Shown: positions 35,494-42,022 of the stretch, piece after piece
How positions within the stretch are numbered: the first letter of the stretch is position 1
How the letters are laid out: every line of letters begins with the position of its first letter
Assembly (NCBI GenBank): GCA_964426875.1
Contig: CAYRSB010000018.1
Location: forward strand, 1-44,988
DNA from: Caldatribacterium sp964426875
GTDB taxonomy: Bacteria > Atribacterota > Atribacteria > Atribacterales > Caldatribacteriaceae
Length of the DNA: 44,988 nt
Reading direction: 5' to 3'
Made by a program: the position numbers and the translations under genes
Notes under the pieces: model-generated
The model's database searches: none
Told to the model about the DNA's origin: nothing
What the model saw: the letters and a program-made list of their open reading frames with translations, nothing else

Positions 35494-35523
35494 ATTATAG
35501 CGCTGGGGAGAGGGGGCGGTGAA
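35494..35523 (-). promoter_or_regulatory. Probable atp operon promoter
   Basis: On the minus strand TATAAT occupies 35499-35494 and a weaker TTCACC lies at 35523-35518, with an 18-base spacer. Transcription would start near 35487, only about two bases before the GTG of the first gene. Confidence 0.6.
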
Positions 35524-35539
35524 AAATGTCGGAGGGTAC

Positions 35540-35568
35540 TTGAAAAAGTTTCTCCTTTTGAGTATATT
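35540..35568 (+). promoter_or_regulatory. Promoter of tRNA-Gly
   Basis: TTGAAA at 35540-35545 and TATATT at 35563-35568 have a 17-base spacer. The start would be near 35575, a few bases before the tRNA. This promoter and the atp promoter diverge from the same ~80-base space. Confidence 0.85.
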
Positions 35569-35579
35569 TATACCAAGGA

Positions 35580-35654
35580 GCGGAAATAGCTCAGGGGTAG
35601 AGCATCGGCTTCCCAAGCCGAGGGTCGCGGGTTCAAATCCCGTTTTCCGCTCCA
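35580..35654 (+). tRNA. tRNA-Gly (anticodon CCC)
   Basis: The 75-base sequence folds fully. The acceptor stem GCGGAAA (35580-35586) pairs with TTTCCGC (35644-35650). The D arm is AGCTCAGGGGTAGAGC. The anticodon stem TCGGC/GCCGA encloses the loop TTCCCAA with anticodon CCC, and the T arm has GGTTCAAATCC. The discriminator is T, usual for glycine, and CCA is encoded (35652-35654). A run of six T residues follows shortly after and may end transcription. The CCC species reads GGG codons. It borders the decayed accessory region to its right. Confidence 0.96.
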
Positions 35655-36387
35655 GTTTGTTTTTTGGGCCCATTTTGCCTCTTTTTCCCCCTTCTTTGTG
35701 AAATTCTGTGTCGCCTCTGCTGTTTAGAGTGTGGAACGGGAGAAGGGGGAAATGGAATTTTACCGTAAATCCTTGGGCTTACTATGAAAAACTCCCCTTA
35801 TCGAGGACCCTCTCCCAAGAATTTGGGGTGCACGAACTCGAAAGGATCCATCGGATGTCTCAAGAGGACTTCGTCATTTTTAGGCTCGACGGGGGATCCC
35901 TGGGGGCATAAAAGAAGGAAGCTACCTTGAATATCCCCGCATGTGTTGAACCTGTACTTGGTGTGCCGAGCTGATGCGTGTGCTGCAATTTTGGGCGAGG
36001 ACTTCTTTTCGGAGGCGTAAAATGGACAAGAAGGCTCTTTTTCAAAGGTTCTTCTGCTTTCCCTCTTTGTTCTTCTCCCCACAGTTGCCGTTAATGCGGG
36101 AGTATCTGTGGAGATTCGTTGTAGCACCCGGAATTGTGTCAGGGCGTAGTGTTACGGCCTTAGGAAAACCTTGAGCCATTCAGGGGGTATCGCGGGCGGC
36201 GGTATGGGGGACGTTATGTCTCATACCAGAGGAGGCGTACTGATAAAGTGTACGTAACCCAAGCCACGGTTTCCCAGATCGAGATCTTAGAAAGAGTGCA
36301 TCGAAATTCTATCACAGAAGGGCAAAGGAACAAGACACTCAGGGCATTCCTTTAGAAAGAAAGCAAAAGGAGAGTAGTAATCCTTCC
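35655..36387. other. Intergenic region without an intact gene
   Basis: No open frame here has a credible ribosome site, family motif or full length. Short fragments read as plausible protein in alternating frames; for example, the frame at 35708-35911 includes FGVHELERIHRMSQEDF, and another near 36200-36355 is rich in Arg, Gly and Tyr. This looks like old, frameshifted coding sequence. I could not identify the original genes. Confidence 0.55.
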
Positions 36388-36687
36388 TTGGAAGAGGAGA
36401 AAGAGCAAAAGAACAGCTTCTATGAGAGGATCTTGAAACCCTGTGGGGAAAATCAAAGACTCCCCATGCCCGGAATCAGGAATAAGCGAACCCTCTACTT
36501 TTTAGATGAATTGGCAGTAGCCCTGTACGAGAGGAGGGTGTTTCAAAAGAGACTGCCCGTACCCTTAAAGCCCTTGGAAAGGAGAGACACTCTCCGGGAT
36601 GGATTTTCCCGGATGAGGAGCTTGGGAGAGGAGAAGGTACAAGAAATGGTATCTATCCTCTTTGTGGATGGGTGGTACCCAAGGTGA
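36388..36687 (+). pseudogene. Decayed coding fragment, possibly a mutator-type transposase
   Basis: The frame reads KNSFYERILKPCGENQR, LDELAVALYERRV and SILFVDGWYPR and ends in TGA at 36685-36687. The order FYER.L...GE, then ALYERRV, then LFVDG resembles the N-terminal and first catalytic (DDE) part of IS256-like transposases, but the match is loose. After the stop, coding-like sequence continues in other frames to about 36990 (for example, KVKEKLFPLVFREQNKKYA). No terminal inverted repeats were found. Treat it as a broken gene of uncertain origin. Confidence 0.35.
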
Positions 36688-37024
36688 AAAGAGAGATGAG
36701 TGTCAGATCCTTGAGATATTGCAGGGAATAGATGCCAACTCTTTTCAAAGAATTTGCATGCCTCTTTAGGAACTTCCCCAGGGATGGGGAAAGCATTGAT
36801 CTCCAAGGGGTGGAGTATGGAGGGAAAGGGGAAAGCAAAGCCGTGGAGTTTCCCCCAGATCCTAAAAGTAAAGGAGAAGCTCTTCCCCCTCGTCTTCAGA
36901 GAGCAGAACAAGAAGTATGCGAGAGAGGCACCCTCTCGTTTCTCTTTTAAGGGAGGACTCTCAAGCTTCAAGGAGGAAACCATACGGTAAGGAGAAGAGT
37001 TGACCGTATTACACAAATTGTTGA

Positions 37025-37266
37025 CACAACTGGGAGTGATTAAAAATTACACCATTTGAAAATAAGCTCAAGCCTGGAGATTGTCTTCTGATTGAACAGG
37101 GGTTGACCAAGCAACTGGTGCGAGTCGGACTTCTTTGTAAGAGACCCTCAAGGCATTGCAGGCTTTAGAGATTCTCGATATCAAACCAGGCGAGGACACT
37201 ATTGCTCGGGCGTTCAATTTTCTGCCCTTCTTTTTGAAGACACCCTCTCTCAGGGACGTATCTTGA
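37025..37266 (+). pseudogene. Frameshifted gene fragment of unknown family
   Basis: Coding-like sequence runs through three segments: TQLGVIKNYTI in one frame (ending TGA 37057-37059), NKLKPGDCLLIEQGLTKQLV from 37061 in a second, and TLKALQALEILDIKPGED from 37144 back in the first. It ends at TGA 37264-37266. Two compensating frameshifts indicate a decayed gene rather than noise. I do not recognise the family. Confidence 0.4.
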
Positions 37267-37324
37267 GTGTCTTTATCCTTCAGAGGGGAAAGCGCTTGTT
37301 CCTGGTCTCCCCTGTAGGTCTTTT

Positions 37325-37352
37325 TTGTTCCTGTCTGGTAGTATAATATAAT
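37325..37352 (+). promoter_or_regulatory. Probable promoter of the secreted-protein gene
   Basis: TTGTTC at 37325-37330 and TATAAT at 37347-37352 have a 16-base spacer; a second, overlapping TATAAT is at 37342-37347. The start would be near 37359, about 43 bases before the ATG at 37402. Confidence 0.6.
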
Positions 37353-37401
37353 GTCGTCGGTGGGCCTTCCGAGGAGAAGTTTCGGATTGGAGGGGGTGTG
37401 T

Positions 37402-38058
37402 ATGTTCTGGAAGGTTTGGTTTTTCCCGGTACTTTTTGGGGTAATGTGCTTTTCCTGCGCTTTTTCCCAGAGTTTTGACGGTGAAGCCTCTGTCTTTTTC
37501 CCGCCCTTTACTGAGGAAGTGGAGTCGATCTTCGAATCTGACCAGGGTGCAGCCGGTGGTATCGTCTTTTACTACCTTCCCGTTAAGCGCCTTGTGGTGG
37601 GATATCGGGTGAGCATCATAGAACCAGAAAGCCCAGTTTCCACGGCCTACTGGACCAGGGATTCTCGTTACCAGTATCCGGTCTTCTTTTCCGATTATCC
37701 AGCTCAGTACGTTCCGGATGAGCGGTATATTACCTACACTCAGGCCAATCCCCAGAGTTTCACTCTCAAAGGTCTTGTTCCAGGAAAGTCCTACCACGTT
37801 GTAGTGACACCTCTTTGTATCTGGCCTAAGTCTCCCTATAACCTCGATGAAAGGGGAAAGCCTTTCTGGTACTGCTGGCTTCAGGCTAAAACCTTTGGCT
37901 GGATCTACCAGGACGGGTCAGACTGGGGCCTGGTGATGGCATCTGGTCCAGGAGGAGAAAAGAAGCGCGGCTACTTCGAGGTAAACCAAGTGGTTTTTGA
38001 CGGGATGGCCCAGGCGAAAAAGCCCTCTTCTCCAGGTGGGAAGTATTCACCGATTTAG
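37402..38058 (+). CDS. Secreted protein of unknown function with a fibronectin III-like segment
   Basis: 218 residues from ATG 37402, with GGAGGGGG at 37389-37396; the frame is open from 37351, but the upstream part overlaps the promoter. The N-terminus is a signal peptide (FWKVWFFPVLFGVMCFSC core, likely cut near AFS-QS) without a clear lipobox. The mature part is rich in Tyr, Trp and Pro. It includes SFTLKGLVPGKSYHVVVTPL, which resembles the L.PG..Y.V.V strand pair of fibronectin III-like domains, although I see no second copy. I recognise no enzyme motif. It stands alone between decayed fragments with its own promoter, and may be a surface or periplasmic binding protein. Confidence 0.75.
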   Translation: MFWKVWFFPVLFGVMCFSCAFSQSFDGEASVFFPPFTEEVESIFESDQGAAGGIVFYYLPVKRLVVGYRVSIIEPESPVSTAYWTRDSRYQYPVFFSDYPAQYVPDERYITYTQANPQSFTLKGLVPGKSYHVVVTPLCIWPKSPYNLDERGKPFWYCWLQAKTFGWIYQDGSDWGLVMASGPGGEKKRGYFEVNQVVFDGMAQAKKPSSPGGKYSPI

Positions 38059-38158
38059 GTGCTCGATCAGAAAATAGAGTTAGAGATTCACCGGGAGCAT
38101 CTTGGCATCCAACAGCAAGAAGGACTATTGGGGATGTAGGGAAGCCCTTCTTCGTGCT

Positions 38159-38560
38159 TCATATTTCCTCAAGTACGTACTCCTTATCCCCAAAGCCAAG
38201 TTTTGCAGCGTAATCAATTTGTTGTTGCCATTTGCTTCCCTATCCGTGAAGCACAGCCCATACCAACATTTTTGAGGGCACTGCCAAGGCCTGCTTCCAT
38301 ATGCCCTTTGACGTGGGTGAACACAAAGAGAAAATCAGTCTCAAGAATAGCCAAAGCAATGGAGGCCCGGCTAAAATGCTTCATATTGACCTCAACCCAC
38401 TCGTGGTTCCTGCCCCGAAGTCTATCAGCAATGATAATCGGTGCGGGAACAGAAGGGTAATCAAACCCATGAAACAGCGCTGTTTCGAGGTGATTTACAG
38501 CGCTATGTCAAAACCCAGTATAGAGTGTATTTACCACACTTTACGTGATTTTGCAGCAAA
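38159..38560 (-). pseudogene. Broken DUF362 (iron-sulfur protein family) gene
   Basis: Read on the minus strand, the frame gives NTLYTGF, an in-frame TGA, then HSAVNHLETALFHGFDYPSV, APIIIADRLRGRNHEWVEV, FVFTHVKGHMEAGLGSALKN and VGMGCASRIGKQMA, and then a stop. This is the order of the DUF362 domain, including SHFKGHE.TG.GGALKN-like and GMGCASR-like hallmarks. A second frame then gives QQIDYAAKLGFGDKEYVLEE and TGA at 38161-38159, the usual C-terminal end of these proteins. The ferredoxin region expected between the two parts is missing. The gene is therefore dead by nonsense, frameshift and internal deletion. Plus-strand open frames over this segment are shadows. Confidence 0.8.
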
Positions 38561-38624
38561 TCCCTAAGGGGCCTCTAGAAGCGGTTTTTAAAAAGGGAAC
38601 AAAAAACTTGAAGGTACCAGGCAA

Positions 38625-38653
38625 TTGCGATTTGGCGAGAGGGATGGTATAAT
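38625..38653 (+). promoter_or_regulatory. Promoter of the fluoride-riboswitch operon
   Basis: TTGCGA at 38625-38630 and a perfect TATAAT at 38648-38653 have a 17-base spacer, with TGG directly before the -10. The RNA would start near 38660, just ahead of the aptamer, as expected for a transcriptional riboswitch. Confidence 0.88.
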
Positions 38654-38666
38654 ATTTTCAAACTTT

Positions 38667-38729
38667 AGGGGATGAAGCTCCCCTGGGGTCAGGACCCAAA
38701 CCGCCCATTAAGGGCTGATGGCTTCTACG
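38667..38729 (+). promoter_or_regulatory. Fluoride (crcB motif) riboswitch aptamer
   Basis: P1 pairs AGGGG (38667-38671) with CCCCT (38680-38684) around the loop ATGAAGCT. The conserved AAAC-CGCCC strand follows (38698-38706), and GCCC (38703-38706) pairs with GGGC (38712-38715). Then comes CTGATGGCTTCTAC. The loop GAAGC (38674-38678) is complementary to GCTTC (38721-38725), forming the pseudoknot. In the structurally known Thermotoga petrophila fluoride riboswitch the same positions are GAGGC and GCCUC, so this is a compensatory change in the same architecture. A 13-base insert (38685-38697) able to form a GGGT/ACCC hairpin separates P1 from AAAC. The aptamer binds F- through Mg2+ ions. Confidence 0.9.
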
Positions 38730-38757
38730 GTAGCGTAGAGCTATTAGCCCTTTTTTT
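38712..38757 (+). terminator. Riboswitch-controlled intrinsic terminator
   Basis: An 18-base strand (38712-38729) pairs with 38734-38750 around a GTAG loop with one bulge, and seven T residues follow (38751-38757). The 5' strand contains the aptamer's GGGC and GCTTC segments, so formation of the terminator destroys the aptamer. Fluoride binding should therefore allow read-through into the operon. Confidence 0.92.
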
Positions 38758-38780
38758 ATGGGCAGAGGAGGCGCATTTTT

Positions 38781-40325
38781 GTGGGGTTCACAAGCATTCT
38801 CTTTCCCGATGGTGCAGAGGCGGTTAGCATATCCTGGGAACTCCCCGAACCAGAGTACTTTGCTGACTTAAACCTTGACCAAATCGTTCGGGGGTGTACT
38901 CTTGGTCGGGAAGAGTACCATCTTACCCCCTTCTTCTACCTACCCCTACAAAATGGCGATACGGTACGTTTCCGCCAGGAAGTTATGAGAGACCTTGAAG
39001 AAAGCGAGCCTCTCAGGCAAAGCATCCAGGTATTCGCCCAGAAGATGCAGAAGGTGCGGATATACCGGTCTCTTGCAGAAAAGCTGTACTATAAGTTGAA
39101 CAAGGAAGGGTGGTTTCTTGAAGCTGTTGATACGTATTGCGATGCTGTCTTTCAACTTGCTGAAGAACTTCTCCTTCTTTCTCCCTCTTCTTGTGGTTTT
39201 CTTGCCTTTCGAGAATACCTTTCCCGTTATGTTCAGTCACCTTCCTTTGTGGCGTTGCGAGAGGGTGCAAAAGACCTTAAAAAGACTTTGAAATCCATAA
39301 GATACTGTATCCAGATAGACGGCCTTCGAGTAAAAGTTCGCCATTATGAAGAGGGGGCTGACTATAGTGCTGTGATTGAAACAACCTTTGCCAGGTTTCG
39401 ACAGGAAGTTTCCCGAGATTACAGAGTTCAATACCGTACAGGTGTTGATATGAACCATATTGAGGCAAAGATTGCAGAGGGTGTAGCTCGACTTTTCCCC
39501 GAAGTATTCTCAAGTTTAGAGAGGTACTGTGCAGAGAACGCTTGTTTCCTGGATGAAAAGGTTGTTGCTTTTGATCGAGAGATACAGTTCTACATGGCAT
39601 ACCTTGAGTACATTGCTCCGCTCAAAAGGAGAGGGTTACAATTCTGCTATCCTGAGATATCCCCAAACCCCGAAGGAATCTATGGGTATGAGGTATTTGA
39701 CCTTGCTCTTGCCCATAGCCTCCTTGCTGGGGGGAAAACACCTGTTTGTAACGATTTCTTTCTCCAGGGGCAGGAACGAATCTTTCTAGTTTCTGGTCCG
39801 AACCAGAGTGGGAAAACGACTTTTGCCCGGACCTTTGGACAACTTCACTATCTTGCAAGCTTAGGGTTTCCTGTTCCTGGGAGTTCAGTGCGTCTTTTGC
39901 TTCCTGACAGGATTTTCACCCATTTTGAGCGGGAAGAAGACATTACTACTCTTCGGGGGAAACTCGAGGATGACCTGGTACGAACGCACGCTATGCTCAC
40001 CCAGGCGACTCCAAAGAGCATCCTTATTATCAATGAAGCTTTTAACTCCACTGCACTGCGCGATGCTATTTTTCTCAGTACCGAGATTATGAAGAAGATT
40101 CTGCAACTTGGGGCAATATGCGTTTGGGTCACTTTCGTTGTGGAACTTGCCTTCCTTGACGCGGAACGGATAGTGAGTCTGGTGAGTACAGTTTACCCAG
40201 ACAACCCCGAAATACGGACGTACAAGATTCTCAGAAAAATACCTGATGGTCTTGCTTTTGCCCTGTCTCTTGCCAGGAAGCATCGGCTTACTCGGGAGGC
40301 AATAAAGGAGCGTATACGGACATGA
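38781..40325 (+). CDS. MutS-like ATPase A, fluoride-riboswitch operon
   Basis: 514 residues from GTG 38781, with AGAGGAGG at 38764-38771. The C-terminal third is a MutS-type ABC ATPase: Walker A GPNQSGKTT at 339-347, FTHFEREEDITTLRGKLEDDL, and a Walker B region ILIINEAFNSTALRDA near 412-427. The Walker B acidic residue is Asn followed by Glu, where MutS has Asp-Glu. The N-terminal ~330 residues are helical and resemble the core/lever part of MutS. The mismatch-binding domain I and its Phe-x-Glu motif are absent, so it is unlikely to be a standard mismatch-repair enzyme. It ends in an ATGA overlap with the second MutS-like gene. Expression should rise with fluoride. Confidence 0.85.
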   Translation: MGFTSILFPDGAEAVSISWELPEPEYFADLNLDQIVRGCTLGREEYHLTPFFYLPLQNGDTVRFRQEVMRDLEESEPLRQSIQVFAQKMQKVRIYRSLAEKLYYKLNKEGWFLEAVDTYCDAVFQLAEELLLLSPSSCGFLAFREYLSRYVQSPSFVALREGAKDLKKTLKSIRYCIQIDGLRVKVRHYEEGADYSAVIETTFARFRQEVSRDYRVQYRTGVDMNHIEAKIAEGVARLFPEVFSSLERYCAENACFLDEKVVAFDREIQFYMAYLEYIAPLKRRGLQFCYPEISPNPEGIYGYEVFDLALAHSLLAGGKTPVCNDFFLQGQERIFLVSGPNQSGKTTFARTFGQLHYLASLGFPVPGSSVRLLLPDRIFTHFEREEDITTLRGKLEDDLVRTHAMLTQATPKSILIINEAFNSTALRDAIFLSTEIMKKILQLGAICVWVTFVVELAFLDAERIVSLVSTVYPDNPEIRTYKILRKIPDGLAFALSLARKHRLTREAIKERIRT

Positions 40326-41878
40326 GAGTTTTTCTTCTCTTTCAGGATAGAGACTTTGTACCTTTGGGAAAGCGCTCTCCCTTGGTTGATGATCTTGTGA
40401 AGGATCTGGAGCTTGAGGTCCTCTTGCACGCCATGGCCTGTGGGGAGGAATGCCTTCTTGAAGTTGCAAAAGAGATCCTCCTTGCGAGTCTCGACGATCC
40501 TGAAATCATTCTCTATCGGCAGGATATTCTCAGGGATTGCCTGAAGCATGCCTCTCTTGTGAGGAGAATGTACGATATGTCAGTACAGGCGATTGAGGTG
40601 AAGAGGAAAGCTTCGTTTGGAGGGATATTCTCTCGTTATCCTTCGTCAATTCTGGCAGGAGCCGTACGAGTTCTTCAACTCCTTGTGGACATGCTTGAAA
40701 ATCTCCGACACATCGCGGATGAACATGCCCATGAATTCAAGTCCAGGGGTTTTAAACGGTTTTTTACCATGCTTCAGAGCGAGTTACCGGATACATACCT
40801 TGCAGCTGTCAGGGAGTATTTGCACGATTTAGAATTTAGGAAAGGTGTTCTTGTTAGTGCTGAGTTGCAGTGTGGATGCGTGGGGGGTAATTACACTCTT
40901 CGAAAATTTCCTGCAAAGAAAAGCTGGATTTCCGGAATGTGGCAGAAAAGGCCCCCAGTATACTCTTTTTCTGTTGATCCACGGGATGAGGGCGGCGCAA
41001 GGGCTCTTTCCGAACTTAGGGATAGGGGAGTAAACTCTGCGGCAAATGCCCTTGCCCAATCTGTGGATCACGTTGTGCATTTCTTCGAAACGCTTCGTCA
41101 AGAACTTGCCTTCTATCTGAGTTGCTTGAACCTCTATGAACGGCTTTCTGCGCTTGGAGAACCAGTGTGCTTTCCCTTGCCTTTTCCTCCTCAGGAAAGA
41201 AGGCATTTTGCCCGGGAGCTCTATGATCCATGTCTTACACTCACGATACAGAGGAAAGTTGTAGGAAATGACCTCTATGCTGATGGTAAAGATCTCGTCA
41301 TCATTACCGGTGCAAATCAGGGGGGAAAATCGACGTTTCTGCGAAGCATTGGTATTGCCCAGCTCATGATGCAATGTGGCATGTTTGTTCCCGCCGAGGC
41401 TTTCCAGGCTAACGTTTGTCGAGGGATTTTCACGCATTTCAGGAGAAAAGAGGATGCAACGATGCGAAGTGGGAAGCTCGATGAGGAACTCAAAAGAATG
41501 AGTGACATCGTCGACGAGATTGTGCCGGATTCGCTTGTCCTTTGCAACGAGCCTTTTGAGTCAACGAATGAACGGGAAGGTTCAGAAATTGCCCGAAATA
41601 TCCTCGATGCGTTCCTGGAAAGACACATAAAGGTTTTCTTTGTGACCCATCAGTATGAACTTGCTCATAGTTTCCATATCCAGCAAAAAAACAATATCCA
41701 TTTCTTGCGAGCCGAGAGAAAGAGCAGTGGGGAACGAACTTTTAAAGTGGTAGAAGGGGAACCACTACGGACAAGCTATGGTGAAGATCTGTACTGGAAG
41801 ATTTTCAAAGATGCAGGTGTCCATTCTCCTGAAGCGGGAGGTGTGCCTCATGAGCAAGTCGTGCGTACTGTTTCCTAA
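40322..41878 (+). CDS. MutS-like ATPase B, fluoride-riboswitch operon
   Basis: 518 residues. Walker A is GANQGGKST at 330-338, followed by FTHFRRKEDATMRSGKLDEEL. A Walker B region LVLCNEPFESTNEREGSEIA lies near 404-423, and FVTHQYELA gives the switch His. As in its neighbour, Asn-Glu replaces the usual Asp-Glu, but the ST..REG segment after it is closer to true MutS than in protein A. The N-terminal half is mostly helical and has no mismatch-recognition or C-terminal MutL-type or Smr endonuclease motif. ATGA overlap with gene A suggests a fixed ratio; the two may form a heterodimer as MutS homologs do. Its role in fluoride resistance or stress is unknown. Confidence 0.85.
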   Translation: MRVFLLFQDRDFVPLGKRSPLVDDLVKDLELEVLLHAMACGEECLLEVAKEILLASLDDPEIILYRQDILRDCLKHASLVRRMYDMSVQAIEVKRKASFGGIFSRYPSSILAGAVRVLQLLVDMLENLRHIADEHAHEFKSRGFKRFFTMLQSELPDTYLAAVREYLHDLEFRKGVLVSAELQCGCVGGNYTLRKFPAKKSWISGMWQKRPPVYSFSVDPRDEGGARALSELRDRGVNSAANALAQSVDHVVHFFETLRQELAFYLSCLNLYERLSALGEPVCFPLPFPPQERRHFARELYDPCLTLTIQRKVVGNDLYADGKDLVIITGANQGGKSTFLRSIGIAQLMMQCGMFVPAEAFQANVCRGIFTHFRRKEDATMRSGKLDEELKRMSDIVDEIVPDSLVLCNEPFESTNEREGSEIARNILDAFLERHIKVFFVTHQYELAHSFHIQQKNNIHFLRAERKSSGERTFKVVEGEPLRTSYGEDLYWKIFKDAGVHSPEAGGVPHEQVVRTVS

Positions 41879-42005
41879 TATTCTTATACCTTTTACATGG
41901 TATTCTTTATGGTCTTTGAGGTACGATTGTCGCCCTTGTGGCCTCGGCCCTGGTATCAATAACCCAGGGTATACAGAGATTCTCTTTCTCGGTCTTTGGA
42001 AGTAG
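41850..42005 (+). CDS. Small Cys-containing protein inside the MutS-like/dynamin operon
   Basis: A 51-codon frame begins at ATG 41850 with GGGAGG at 41838-41843, inside the end of the MutS-like B gene. It stops at 42003-42005, two bases before the ribosome site of the dynamin-like gene. This tight packing is what translational coupling looks like and fills a gap that would otherwise be the only one in the operon. The product starts MSKSCVLFPN, has an aromatic middle (TWYSLWSLRYDC), a CRPCG motif and a GPGINNPGY turn, and no signal peptide. I recognise no family. It could bind metal or a thiol partner. It may also be chance coding; conservation would decide. Confidence 0.6.
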   Translation: MSKSCVLFPNILIPFTWYSLWSLRYDCRPCGLGPGINNPGYTEILFLGLWK

Positions 42006-42022
42006 AGAGGAGGCATGTGTGC

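Noticed and set aside
38203..38567. Two plus-strand ORFs of 85 and 88 codons
   Set aside because: They are shadows of the decayed minus-strand DUF362 gene, whose translation matches a known family.
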